Source of the DNA: Bacteroidota bacterium | GTDB lineage: Bacteria; Bacteroidota; Bacteroidia; Chitinophagales; BACL12 | Direction: 5' to 3' | Length of the DNA stretch: 64,000 nucleotides | Assembly (NCBI GenBank): GCA_016718035.1 | Contig: JADKEK010000001.1 | Coordinates: forward strand, 1 to 64,000 | Part shown: piece by piece, positions 1 through 8,086 of the stretch | How positions within the stretch are numbered: position 1 is the first letter of the stretch | How the letters are laid out: every line of letters begins with the position of its first letter | Notes under the pieces: model-generated | Databases searched by the model: none | What the model was told of the DNA's origin: nothing | The model's input: the letters and a program-made list of their open reading frames with translations, nothing else | Position numbers and translations under genes: made by a program

Positions 1-1567
1 TCAATCGTTCCTCTTCTAAATCGATTTGATATAGTTGGGTGCGGATTATTTCTTCGTTGATTTCCGGGTCTTTGTTGAGTTCTGTTAGGTATTTGCGTTG
101 CACCTCCAGTGTTTCTATTAATATGGATTTAATTTTATCATTCATCCAAGTTTGGTCGCCGGCTTTTGTTTTTTCTTCCCAGTGTTGTAATATTTTTTGC
201 ATGACAACATCATTCTCCGGTTCGTTTTCATATTTATCTTTTAAAAATAAATAACTCTGTTCGCGCAAACCGATTTTCATTTTTTTACGGAATTCCTCAT
301 CCGGCTCTTCCGATATTTCATCGAATACTTTAGAACGTTTTATTAATATTGGTAATGTGAGTCCCTGAATTACTAAGGTTAATAATATGACAACAAATGT
401 GATAAATAAAATAAGATTGCGATAAGGGAAATCTGCACCATTTATTTGAACCGGTATTGCTAAAGCTGCTGCAAGTGAAACCACACCGCACATGCCTGTC
501 CAGCCTAATAACATTGGCAACATCATTATTCGTTTTTTACTCGCAAACCGCGGTGCAACAGCGGGACGAAAAATAAAGGTGGCTAATAATGCAGCGTATG
601 AACTAAGGATACGCACAATTATAATTACACCTGTCACTAAAACACCATAACCAATTGCCGTTTTCAATGGAATGCCGGAGGCTTCTAATCCATCCACAAT
701 TTGTGGCAGTTGTAAACCGATAATAAGAAAAACCACACCATTGAGAATAAACACAAAACTTTCCCAAACACTATAACCCATTACACGACTGCCACTATTT
801 AAAAATGTTAAATTGCGCGACGACATATATAAACCTGCTGCAACAACAGCCAATACACCTGAACTATGTATTTGTTCTGCAACCCAATAAATGAGATAGG
901 GTTCAACAAGGGTTAATGCAATATCGGAAGGTGCATCAGTCGGTAATCGCCTGTGTGCTTGAACAAATACCCAAGCTAGTATTAAACCGATGCCAACACC
1001 ACCTGCTACCATCCATAAAAAACTTATGGAGGCTTCCTGCCAAATAAACTGTCCTGTCCCAACTGCAATTAACGCAAAACGAAAAATAATTAATGATGAC
1101 GCATCATTTAATAAACTCTCACCTTCTAAAATCGCGGACATTGATTTCGGAATTTTTACGAATTTGGTGATGGCGCCAGTGCTGACTGCATCGGGCGGAG
1201 AAATTATTCCGCCTAATAAAAACCCTAATGCCAATGTAAATCCCGGAATGTGATAGTTAGTAAATATGGCAACAGCCAGTGCAGTAAGAAATACCACTAA
1301 AAATGCAAAACTCCCGATAATTCGCCACCATTTGCGCATTTCTTTAAATGAAATGGTCCAAGCAGCTTCGAATAATAATGCTGGCAAAAACATAAAAAAT
1401 ATCATATCCGGATTTACATTAATATGAGGTAAACCGGGTATAAAACTTATTGCTAATCCGCCTACTACCAATAAAATTGGATATGCGATTTTAAGGTGTT
1501 TTGCCCACATTTGCAGCAGGACAATAACAACCACCATTGCCAGTAAAAAGGGTAATATAGTATGCAT
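1..1567 (-). CDS. CPA1-family Na+/H+ antiporter, C-terminus cut by window edge
   Basis: The frame is open from an ATG at 1567 to the left edge (at least 521 residues), so the C-terminus is outside the window. The first 400 or so residues are a run of hydrophobic helices. They include the stretch GGIISPPDAVSA near residue 120 and EGESLLNDASSL near residues 143-155, which are hallmark motifs of CPA1 monovalent cation/proton exchangers, with the Asp residues used in ion exchange. The tail (ERRKYLTEL-like, rich in Glu and Lys) is a cytoplasmic helical domain. The expected role is exchange of Na+ (or K+) for H+ across the inner membrane for pH and salt homeostasis. It is transcribed leftward and no partner gene is visible. 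Family call is firm; the ion specificity cannot be read from sequence. Confidence 0.92.
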   Translation of the reverse strand, partial: MHTILPFLLAMVVVIVLLQMWAKHLKIAYPILLVVGGLAISFIPGLPHINVNPDMIFFMFLPALLFEAAWTISFKEMRKWWRIIGSFAFLVVFLTALAVAIFTNYHIPGFTLALGFLLGGIISPPDAVSTGAITKFVKIPKSMSAILEGESLLNDASSLIIFRFALIAVGTGQFIWQEASISFLWMVAGGVGIGLILAWVFVQAHRRLPTDAPSDIALTLVEPYLIYWVAEQIHSSGVLAVVAAGLYMSSRNLTFLNSGSRVMGYSVWESFVFILNGVVFLIIGLQLPQIVDGLEASGIPLKTAIGYGVLVTGVIIIVRILSSYAALLATFIFRPAVAPRFASKKRIMMLPMLLGWTGMCGVVSLAAALAIPVQINGADFPYRNLILFITFVVILLTLVIQGLTLPILIKRSKVFDEISEEPDEEFRKKMKIGLREQSYLFLKDKYENEPENDVVMQKILQHWEEKTKAGDQTWMNDKIKSILIETLEVQRKYLTELNKDPEINEEIIRTQLYQIDLEEERL

Positions 1568-1808
1568 GAAAGTGAAAGTTAATCATTAAAAACCGATTTG
1601 AATAACTTAAAGTTCATCATAAGCAATCATATTATTTTTTGAAATTGTAGGTTAATGGGGTAATTAATTAATGGTTACAATTTCTAGCGGTTTATGTGTA
1701 ATGGTGATAATGGTTGGAAATTATTCATAAGCAATTTATTTCTGCTTCGCTTGTGGGTTTATTGTAGCGGTCGGGAGACCGGGGTGGCGTCTGGAGTTAA
1801 AAACTCCA

Positions 1809-2012
1809 CGACAACTGCGCAACTTCGTTGCTTGTGGGTGCTCGAGTTAGATTTGGCATTCAGATATCCTAATAAAATTCTTGATTGAATAAATTTCGGG
1901 TTTGTAAAAATTACTTCAAATTCATATGCAAGTCAATAAATGCTAATCAACCTCAAAACCCATTCCGGTGAGGTCGCAGACCCGCACCAGTTGTCGTGGA
2001 GTTTTCAACTCC
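1809..2012 (+). repeat. Direct repeat copy 1 (partner 2328-2535)
   Basis: About 200 bases starting CGACAACTGCGCAACTTCG match the stretch beginning at 2328 with few differences, for example AAGTCAATAAATGC against AATTCATAAAATGC. Both copies run into the right-hand inverted repeat GTTGTCGTGGAGTTTTCAAC. Copy 2 continues cleanly to 2562, whereas copy 1 dissolves into homopolymers after 2012. Confidence 0.8.
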
Positions 2013-2330
2013 GGCGCGGACGGCGGCGGGGGGGGGGGGGGGGTGGATTGGGGTTTTGGAAACCTAAAAAAAATTTTGAAAAAAAAAAATTGGGGGTGGG
2101 GAAAAATTTGAAAATAAAAAGGGAATTAAAAAAAATTAAAACCCCCCCCAAAAACCCCGGGGGGGGGGGGGCCCCCGGGGGGGGGGGGGGGGCGGGCCGC
2201 CCCCCCGGCGGGGGAAAAGAGGGAAAAAAAAAAAAAAAAAAAAAAAAAAAGAAAAGGGGAAGGGAAAAATAGGGCTATGATTTTGAATTATTCAAAAAAT
2301 TATTTCGCTTGTGGGGGGGGGGGGGCGTCC
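2013..2330. other. Low-complexity base-call artefact
   Basis: The sequence degenerates into runs of G, A and C: G runs of more than 15, an A run near 28, and alternating C and G blocks. This is unlike anything else in the window. It is bounded by two copies of the same 200-base sequence, and the bases just before each copy are also alike (a motif resembling TTATTTCTGCTTCGCTTGTGGG). This is what a poor-quality read end built into a contig looks like. The ORF that crosses it is not a gene. The true sequence here is unknown. Confidence 0.85.
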
Positions 2331-2567
2331 GACAACTGCGCAACTTCGTTGCTTGTGGGTGCTCGAGTTAGATTTGGCATTCAGATATCCTAATAAAATT
2401 CTTGATTGAATAAATTTCGGGTTTGTAAAAATTACTTCAAATTCATATGCAATTCATAAAATGCTAATCCATCTCAAAACCCATTCCGGTGAGGTCGCAG
2501 ACCCTCACCGGTTGTCGTGGAGTTTTCAACTCCAGACGCCACCCCGGTCTCCCGACCGGCGAAAAAA

Positions 2568-3302
2568 TCAGGATGTTTTATCCTGCATTTTAAGCTTTTT
2601 GAAAATGCAGATATGTAAAAAAATAATCGTCGCCGGCGCAAAAGCAGGTATCAAACTAAATGGAAATTTTGTCATTTCTAAAATACCTGTCGTGTTGGTT
2701 GCGATTGCTTGTTTGGTGATAATAACTGCGCTGGCCAACACACTAATTATATCCCAAAAACCGATAATATTCCATACGAGTGTTATTCTTTTATAATTGC
2801 GCACTTTTTTATCAATTACTCGTGCAACAAAAATGGCGGTAAATGCAACAAAAATATCTCCAAGACCACCAATCAGGGCAAATGATTTTGGCAAAATACC
2901 AAACTGCCATCCAAGAATAAAAAATATGCCGACAAACCGGAACATATGTATTCGTACTAACGCGGATAATTTTACATTTTCCAACAATGTCCAGAATATT
3001 TTCGCTCTGAATACTATCAAAAAATAAAATAATAACAGTGGAATGGCTGTAAACCATAATATTTTCGGCGGTAATGTATTTTCATGGAAAATTCCGGTAT
3101 AACTCATTAAAGCAACATATAGATAATACAACCCGAAAAAGAGGGCAACCATTTGTGGGATTTTTTTGCCTGTTGATGGGTTGATATTGGTGTTAATTGT
3201 CGCCGTTTTAACTGTTCGAACAATCATAACAATCGGAAAAAGAAAACACATTAAAAACAAGGCTGAAAGCCAGGTTGGGACCGCATTGGTGAAGATTTCC
3301 AT
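2568..3302 (-). CDS. Multi-pass membrane protein of unknown function
   Basis: This 244-residue protein has about seven hydrophobic segments (for example near residues 10-28, 50-70, 82-98, 120-137, 144-160, 178-198 and 215-232), short basic loops, and no motif I recognise. It lies 78 bp downstream of the Crp/Fnr regulator on the same strand. In Bacteroidota, small membrane proteins of this kind often sit next to such a regulator, so it may be its target or co-transcribed partner; that is inference. The 3' end abuts the right inverted repeat of the element at 1769-2562, with the stop codon 5 bp from the repeat edge. Confidence 0.75.
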   Translation of the reverse strand: MEIFTNAVPTWLSALFLMCFLFPIVMIVRTVKTATINTNINPSTGKKIPQMVALFFGLYYLYVALMSYTGIFHENTLPPKILWFTAIPLLLFYFLIVFRAKIFWTLLENVKLSALVRIHMFRFVGIFFILGWQFGILPKSFALIGGLGDIFVAFTAIFVARVIDKKVRNYKRITLVWNIIGFWDIISVLASAVIITKQAIATNTTGILEMTKFPFSLIPAFAPATIIFLHICIFKKLKMQDKTS

Positions 3303-3380
3303 AATAGCAAAGCATTAAGTGAATTGATGCCACAAAATTCAGTCAGCCGGAAGTTATTATTCTTGCCATTTGGCAAGTAT

Positions 3381-4007
3381 TTATTTCAGGGCTATTTCTT
3401 TCCTGATTCTACTCAATGAGCTGTCTGTAATGCCCAGGTAGGAGGCAATTATTTTTAAAGGGACATGTTTGAAAATATCGGGATGTTGTTGCATCAATGT
3501 TAAATAGCGTGTTTCGGCAGTGTCTTTTATCATACCTAACATTCGGTTATGGAGTGCAGAATAATTAGTTACCAGCATCATACGCCCAAATTCCCGAAAC
3601 TCAGGATAAGTATGGAAATAAAACTGCACCTGCTCATAACTCATTTTCCAAATAGTGCAATCGGTTAATGCCTGAAACGATTCTGAAGTTGGCTGTTGTT
3701 TGAAAAAAGATAAAAAATCATTGACAAAACAAGGCGCAGTGTAAATATTGGTAGTTACTTCATTTCCTGTATTATCATAAGTATAAGAGCGAATAATCCC
3801 CGATTCTAAAAAATAAGTTTCTCTGCTGATTTTATTTTCCTCCAGCAGTAACAAATTTTTAGATAATAAAAATATTTCAAAACCCTCTGCCAGTAATTGC
3901 GATTTATCTGCGGGCATTTTTACTAAATTTTGAATGTAGCTGACAAGCGTATTTTTATTTATCACTGCGGTATTGAATAAATTATGTAAGTGACTCAAAG
4001 CTAACAA
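3381..4007 (-). CDS. Crp/Fnr-family transcriptional regulator
   Basis: This is a 208-residue protein with an N-terminal cyclic-nucleotide-binding-type beta-barrel (about residues 30-130, including FLESGIIRSYTYDNTGNEV) and a C-terminal winged helix (about 165-205, with IIASYLGITDSSLSRIRKEI as the recognition helix-turn-helix). Length and layout match the many cAMP-binding-like Crp/Fnr regulators of Bacteroidota, most of which have no known effector. There is no Cys cluster for an iron-sulfur centre, so it is not a classical Fnr. It precedes the membrane protein gene at 2568-3302 and may form an operon with it. An alternative start is the internal Met near residue 31, closer to the beginning of the conserved domain. 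Confidence 0.9.
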   Translation of the reverse strand: MLALSHLHNLFNTAVINKNTLVSYIQNLVKMPADKSQLLAEGFEIFLLSKNLLLLEENKISRETYFLESGIIRSYTYDNTGNEVTTNIYTAPCFVNDFLSFFKQQPTSESFQALTDCTIWKMSYEQVQFYFHTYPEFREFGRMMLVTNYSALHNRMLGMIKDTAETRYLTLMQQHPDIFKHVPLKIIASYLGITDSSLSRIRKEIALK

Positions 4008-4318
4008 ATATGTGCCATTTCTGTTTATATTATTGTAACTAATGAATTAATTCAGTCATTTTGTTTATTGTTATTTTGTTTTAACGATGACCAAATTTGT
4101 TTTGACTGGTAATATAAGACCTATTTCTTAGGGGTTTATTACAATTAAAACAGGGGATTTTTAGACTATTTTGACTATTACAAACTAAAAAATAGGCATT
4201 TAGATGGAAAACCTCATCAAGCTAAAAGTATTGATAATATTGGCTTTCAACCAATTTCACCCCCTTCGAAGTTTAAGTTTGGCACAAAAAATCATCCAAA
4301 CGCTTATAAGGACAGCGA
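4008..4318. other. Intergenic region without a recognisable gene
   Basis: This AT-rich spacer lies between two divergently oriented genes. I see no RNA gene, repeat or conserved structure apart from the promoter box annotated at its right end. Confidence 0.6.
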
Positions 4319-4326
4319 TAGGTTTG
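4319..4326 (+). promoter_or_regulatory. Bacteroidota -7 promoter box TAGGTTTG
   Basis: TAGGTTTG fits the Bacteroidota sigma-ABfr -7 consensus TAnnTTTG and lies 31 bp before the ATG at 4358, leaving a short leader. No convincing -33 TTTG is present at the usual spacing. Confidence 0.5.
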
Positions 4327-4357
4327 CTTCATTAATTAACAACAAAACCTACAAACA

Positions 4358-5776
4358 ATGACTTCTATTTCAAAATTATCAGTTGCTGTGATATGTTGCT
4401 TTTCAGCACTTTCACTCACAGCACAAAACACCTTCCCCGGCACTGGTGCGGTGGGAATTGGAACAGTTACACCTCAGTCAGCACTCGACATTTTTACTTC
4501 TGACACCCTAGAAGGAAACGCCTTACAGATTAACCCGTATTTTAATGCAGCAGGACAAGCCACCGGAGAAATTCGTTTTTTGGAAACTACCTTTTCCGGG
4601 ACTGATTATATTGCATTTAAAGCACCTTTATCACTCGCTGCATCTGTTACCTATACATTACCGAATAATGCGGGTTTATCGGGCCAGCTTCTTGCTACTG
4701 ACGGATTTGGCAATTTAAGTTGGGCAACTCCTGCAAAAGGTGCCAATAAAAAATTGTCTAATCTCCAAAGCCCTACTGCAATTAATCAGGCGTTATTACC
4801 AAATGCTGATAATAGCTTAGACCTGGGAAGTATTGCTTTGTCGTGGAATGATATTTATGCCGATGGCCGCGGATACTTCGGAACAATGGCAATTGGAACT
4901 ACTACACCTGATGCTGAATTAACAGTGAGTGGGACTGATGAGGTATTAACCTTAGAAGGAACAAATCCCTATATTCAGTTTGAAAATGCTGGTATAGATA
5001 AAGGTTATTTGCGTTCAACCGGTGATGATATTTTATTATCAACTAATATATTTAATACAACCGGAGTATTAGCCTTTGCTACAAAAAGTATTGAACGTAT
5101 GTATATTCATCCGGATGGTGAGGTTACTATCAATAACTTTTTACCTTATGTTGGATACAAACTTGGTGTGAATGGCGATGTGCATATTTCTTCGCAGTTA
5201 ACCATTGGAACAACAACTGCAGATGCATCTGCACAACTCACTATGTCGGGAACAGATGATGTAATGGTAATTGATGGTACAGCTCCCTATATTACCATGA
5301 AAGATGCAGGCACTGAGGTAGGTTTTTTACAGGCAAGTGGTAATGATTTAAAAATTGGAACATTTACATTAAATGATAATGGTAGATTAATTTTCAGAAC
5401 CAATGGTTTCGACCGAGGAATGGTTGATCAGAATGGCAACTTTTTAATTGGTAATCCCAATAGTGTTACTGCTGCAACAGGATTTAAATTAAGTGTTGAT
5501 GGTAAAGTGATGTGTGAAGAATTACGCGTTGAAATGTCGCCATGGGCCGATTATGTATTTGATGATAATTACCAATTAATGTCGTTTGACGAACTTGAAG
5601 CATTTATTGCTGCAAATAATCATTTACCCGGAATACCGTCAGCAACTATTATTGAAAGTGAAGGACTTGATGTTGGAAATATGCAGGCAAAAATGATGGA
5701 AAAAATAGAAGAGCTCACATTACATATTATTCAATTGAATAATAGAATTGAGGAATTAGAATCAGTTAACCACTAA
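4358..5776 (+). CDS. Secreted fibre-like protein with a tail-fibre/S74-type C-terminal region
   Basis: This 472-residue protein has a signal peptide (MTSISKLSVAVICCFSAL, cleavage after LTAQ). The body repeats a motif of the type VGIGTxTPxxxLDI or AIGTTTPDAELTVSGTDEV (about residues 30, 175 and 285), common in Bacteroidota proteins that resemble phage tail fibres. The C-terminus (about 388-472) carries WADYVFDDNYQLMSFDELE, a HLPGIPSA stretch and a final coiled coil (EKIEELTLHIIQLNNRIEE). This resembles the trimerising region of endosialidase-like chaperone proteins but lacks an obvious Ser-Lys autocleavage pair. It is probably a trimeric surface fibre. It lies 10 bp from the next gene, so the two are likely co-transcribed. 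Confidence 0.75.
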   Translation: MTSISKLSVAVICCFSALSLTAQNTFPGTGAVGIGTVTPQSALDIFTSDTLEGNALQINPYFNAAGQATGEIRFLETTFSGTDYIAFKAPLSLAASVTYTLPNNAGLSGQLLATDGFGNLSWATPAKGANKKLSNLQSPTAINQALLPNADNSLDLGSIALSWNDIYADGRGYFGTMAIGTTTPDAELTVSGTDEVLTLEGTNPYIQFENAGIDKGYLRSTGDDILLSTNIFNTTGVLAFATKSIERMYIHPDGEVTINNFLPYVGYKLGVNGDVHISSQLTIGTTTADASAQLTMSGTDDVMVIDGTAPYITMKDAGTEVGFLQASGNDLKIGTFTLNDNGRLIFRTNGFDRGMVDQNGNFLIGNPNSVTAATGFKLSVDGKVMCEELRVEMSPWADYVFDDNYQLMSFDELEAFIAANNHLPGIPSATIIESEGLDVGNMQAKMMEKIEELTLHIIQLNNRIEELESVNH

Positions 5777-5786
5777 ATTATTTCCA

Positions 5787-6962
5787 ATGAAAATATTTTT
5801 GAAGATAGCTGCTGTATCATTAATTTGTTGCAGCATGCAGGTCCTCAATGCTCAGGTACATCATTCGGAGGGTATTTACCGAATACCTTATGCTGATGGC
5901 ACGAGTGTTAATGTGACAAGAAATCACCAAACACATTTTATAGATGCAGCCAATACTATTTTAAAAGCCCGTATTGATATGAAAGATATGAGCGGAAGTG
6001 ATTCCATAGTAGCTGCTTCAGATGGTTGGATTAGAGCTATCGTGGATAATTTTTTATTCCGTTTAGATTGCGATACAACCACAAGTAATAACAACTATGT
6101 TTGGATTGAACATCCAAATGGAGAATGGACAAAATACACCCATATGTTAAATCAAAGCACATCGGTGACTGCCGGATTAAGTGTAAACGATTATGTTTGT
6201 GCAGGAACTTTTTTAGGATATGAGGATGATATCGGATGTGCTACCGGCGACCATTTACACTTTGAAGTTGCTCGGCCAATAGATGGCACCAATGTATTGC
6301 AATATAGTTTTACAGGTGGTTTTATTGATGAAGATTTCGCCGAAAATTTAATACCGGTAATTTGTGATATAGCCGGTGGTGTTTTTGAAGATGATGCCAC
6401 CTATATTGCCGGACCTTGCGATTATAATAGTTGTTCGAACAATGCAGTATATGCAACTCAGCAGGTGAATAACGATACATGGTCGGTAGATATAGTGGAT
6501 GATTTTATAAGCGCAGGTGATGATGTTGATTTTTATAGTGGCTCGAATGTGGTATATCAGGCGGGCGATTATATCAGTTTAATACCTGGATTTGTAGCTC
6601 ATGCAGGTGCAAGTTTTTCTGCCAGAATTCGTTCATGCAATAACCCTGGTTGGGATGTTAGTGGTTGCGATAATAATCGCGCAGGCGATGTATCGGAATT
6701 AATTACCGAACAAAGTTTATCTATCCAACCTAATCCTGCAAGAGACATCACACAAATTTTGGTGACGTTATCTGAATTACCGGTTAATGCCAATCTGCAG
6801 ATTTATAATATGCTCGGCGTACAGGTTTTTAATGAATTAATCACGAATCAGGAATCGGTATTTGCTGTCCCATTGCAAACATTACCAGCTTCTACTTACC
6901 AGGTTGTTTGTTTAAATAATAATGTAATAGTGAATAGCTCATTATTAGTTGTTATGAGGTAG
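5787..6962 (+). CDS. Secreted M23-family peptidase-like protein with T9SS sorting domain
   Basis: This 391-residue protein has a signal peptide (to about residue 22). Residues about 40-165 form an M23 (LytM/lysostaphin-type) domain: a THFIDA/RIDM segment for the first metal ligands, VWIEHPNGEWTKYTHM in the centre, and the second Zn motif GDHLHFEV near residue 155. M23 enzymes are Zn endopeptidases of peptidoglycan or proteins. The first ligand pair is not in its usual HxGxD form, so activity is plausible but unproven. The C-terminal 75 residues (LSIQPNPARDITQ onward) are a type A T9SS sorting domain, which predicts export through the outer membrane. It follows the fibre-like gene after 10 bp and is closed by the terminator at 6980-7016. 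Confidence 0.85.
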   Translation: MKIFLKIAAVSLICCSMQVLNAQVHHSEGIYRIPYADGTSVNVTRNHQTHFIDAANTILKARIDMKDMSGSDSIVAASDGWIRAIVDNFLFRLDCDTTTSNNNYVWIEHPNGEWTKYTHMLNQSTSVTAGLSVNDYVCAGTFLGYEDDIGCATGDHLHFEVARPIDGTNVLQYSFTGGFIDEDFAENLIPVICDIAGGVFEDDATYIAGPCDYNSCSNNAVYATQQVNNDTWSVDIVDDFISAGDDVDFYSGSNVVYQAGDYISLIPGFVAHAGASFSARIRSCNNPGWDVSGCDNNRAGDVSELITEQSLSIQPNPARDITQILVTLSELPVNANLQIYNMLGVQVFNELITNQESVFAVPLQTLPASTYQVVCLNNNVIVNSSLLVVMR

Positions 6963-6979
6963 ACAGTCTGTTGTTAAAT

Positions 6980-7016
6980 AAACACCAATCCCTATTTGGG
7001 GTTGGTGTTTTATTTA
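6980..7016 (+). terminator. Rho-independent terminator after the M23 gene
   Basis: AAACACCAATCCC (6980-6992) pairs with GGGGTTGGTGTTT (6998-7010), a 13-bp stem with one G-T pair and a 5-nt loop, followed by TATTTAT. It lies 18 bp after the M23 stop codon. Confidence 0.85.
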
Positions 7017-7109
7017 TAATTAAAAATTGAGGAAATATAAATAGTTTAATTACTGTTAATAAGCACCTGTCAAAAGGTAGACACTTACGTTTGAAGTGGA
7101 TTGAATTGA

Positions 7110-7225
7110 TCAAAACAAATAAATCTGTTCTAACCTGTTCAATCAGTTACATCTGTGTTCCATTTCTAATCTCAAAGTAACCCGCTTTAAATAGCGTTAT
7201 CTGCGTAATCCCTGCCTGTCTGCCT
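7110..7225. repeat. Intergenic 'aatctgttc' type repeat and short palindrome
   Basis: The stretch with AAATCTGTTCTAACCTGTTC followed by ATCTGTGTTCC resembles the stretch at 36018-36060 (AATCTGTCCTAATCTGTTC). It ends in an imperfect palindrome CCTGCCTGTCTGCCTGCAGG. Such tracts are scattered in many Bacteroidota genomes. Function unknown. Confidence 0.45.
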
Positions 7226-7237
7226 GCAGGTAGGTTC

Positions 7238-7906
7238 TTACGATTCGAATTTATTCGCATCCCATACTTCTCCTTCAGGAAATAAACCCGCTTTTCTTTT
7301 TTTCATTTCCGCTGCAATCAATGCACTTTCTCCACCTTTTTCTTCCAGTTTGGCAATAATATTCATGTAACTTTTTTCATCTCTGTTTTGACTCAGTTTA
7401 AATACATTGTCCAGTTTATTCACCTTAATTTCAAATCCTGTTATGCCTGCCATCATTTTATCGACATAAGTCTCAGGAAGGTTATCATAAATAGTAGGAG
7501 AGGAGGAGTTGCCACCTTCGTGTTTTAAGGTAAACGTTTTCATGAGTTGAACTAATTCTTCTGCCGTCATCCAACGGATAACTCCTTGCATATGCACACT
7601 CATATAATTCCAAGTAGAACCCATTTGGGAATTGCTATACCATGATGCACTCACATATGTGCTCGGACCTGTAAACACTACCAAAATATTTGGATTTTCC
7701 ATAAGTGCTTTATGATGATCGGTATTGCGCATAATATGCCCCTGAACATACAGTTCACCATCACGTTCTACTGTTAACATGGGCACCTGAGTAGCTACCT
7801 GCGTGCAATTATTAAAGCTGCCCGTCATAAATGCAAACGGATGTTGTTCTAAAAATGCCAAAATTGTTTGCCTGTCTTTTTCTTTGAAATAAGAGAAGTG
7901 ATACAT
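7238..7906 (-). CDS. PaiB-like FMN-binding split-barrel protein
   Basis: This is a PaiB-family protein (222 residues from MYHFSYFKEKD, the usual family N-terminus; an upstream ATG at 7927 would add seven residues). It contains the family features PFAFMTG, a QVPML segment, GHIMRNTDHHKAL near residue 70, VVFTGPSTYVSASWYSN and TWNYMSVHMQG, all part of the FMN-binding split barrel. Bacillus PaiB represses sporulation and protease genes, but most homologues are uncharacterised flavoproteins and no DNA-binding domain is obvious here. It stands alone, convergent with the M23 gene and separated from the amine oxidase by a terminator. Confidence 0.9.
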   Translation of the reverse strand: MYHFSYFKEKDRQTILAFLEQHPFAFMTGSFNNCTQVATQVPMLTVERDGELYVQGHIMRNTDHHKALMENPNILVVFTGPSTYVSASWYSNSQMGSTWNYMSVHMQGVIRWMTAEELVQLMKTFTLKHEGGNSSSPTIYDNLPETYVDKMMAGITGFEIKVNKLDNVFKLSQNRDEKSYMNIIAKLEEKGGESALIAAEMKKRKAGLFPEGEVWDANKFES

Positions 7907-8023
7907 GTTGATGATGTTTAAGGTCAAAATTAATCATTTTAATATATTATCAACTTCCAAAATATACCAATCGGTATATTATTATAACCATGCTTTGTAT
8001 AACCCACAAAAGGTTGAGGCAAA

Positions 8024-8062
8024 AAAAAAGGATTAAAAGTGTTAACCCTTTAATCCTTTTTT
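8024..8062 (-). terminator. Bidirectional-looking terminator
   Basis: AAAAAAGGATTAAA (8024-8037) is complementary to TTTAATCCTTTTTT (8049-8062) around an 11-nt loop. A-runs and T-runs on both sides let it work on either strand. It sits just after the stop codon of the amine oxidase on the minus strand. Confidence 0.8.
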
Positions 8063-8086
8063 GTACTGGCAAGAGGAACAATCAAT

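Larger units (their letters stand above)
1769..2562. mobile_element. MITE-like element with long terminal inverted repeats, interrupted by corrupted sequence
   Basis: The segment at about 1769-1816 (starting CGGTCGGGAGACCGGGG) reappears as its reverse complement at about 2511-2562. This gives inverted repeats near 48 bp, each containing a small palindrome GGAGTTTTCAACTCC or its variant. Between them lies non-coding AT-rich DNA. The internal part (1809-2012) is repeated almost exactly at 2328-2535. No transposase ORF is present, so a non-autonomous element is the best reading. Two adjacent copies, or one copy duplicated by misassembly around the bad stretch at 2013-2330, would both explain the layout. 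The rest of 1568-2567 holds no gene I can support. Confidence 0.55.

Noticed and set aside
1694..1888. 64-codon ORF
   Set aside because: It is repeat DNA whose second copy at 2328 has a different context; no coding features or conserved motif.
1940..2272. 110-codon ORF with Gly- and Lys-rich composition
   Set aside because: It runs through the homopolymer garbage at 2013-2330, so its residues are an artefact of base calling.
5787..6962. Assignment of the M23-like protein as a lysostaphin-type bacteriocin
   Set aside because: Only the family fold and T9SS tail are visible; the first metal motif is atypical and no immunity gene is nearby.
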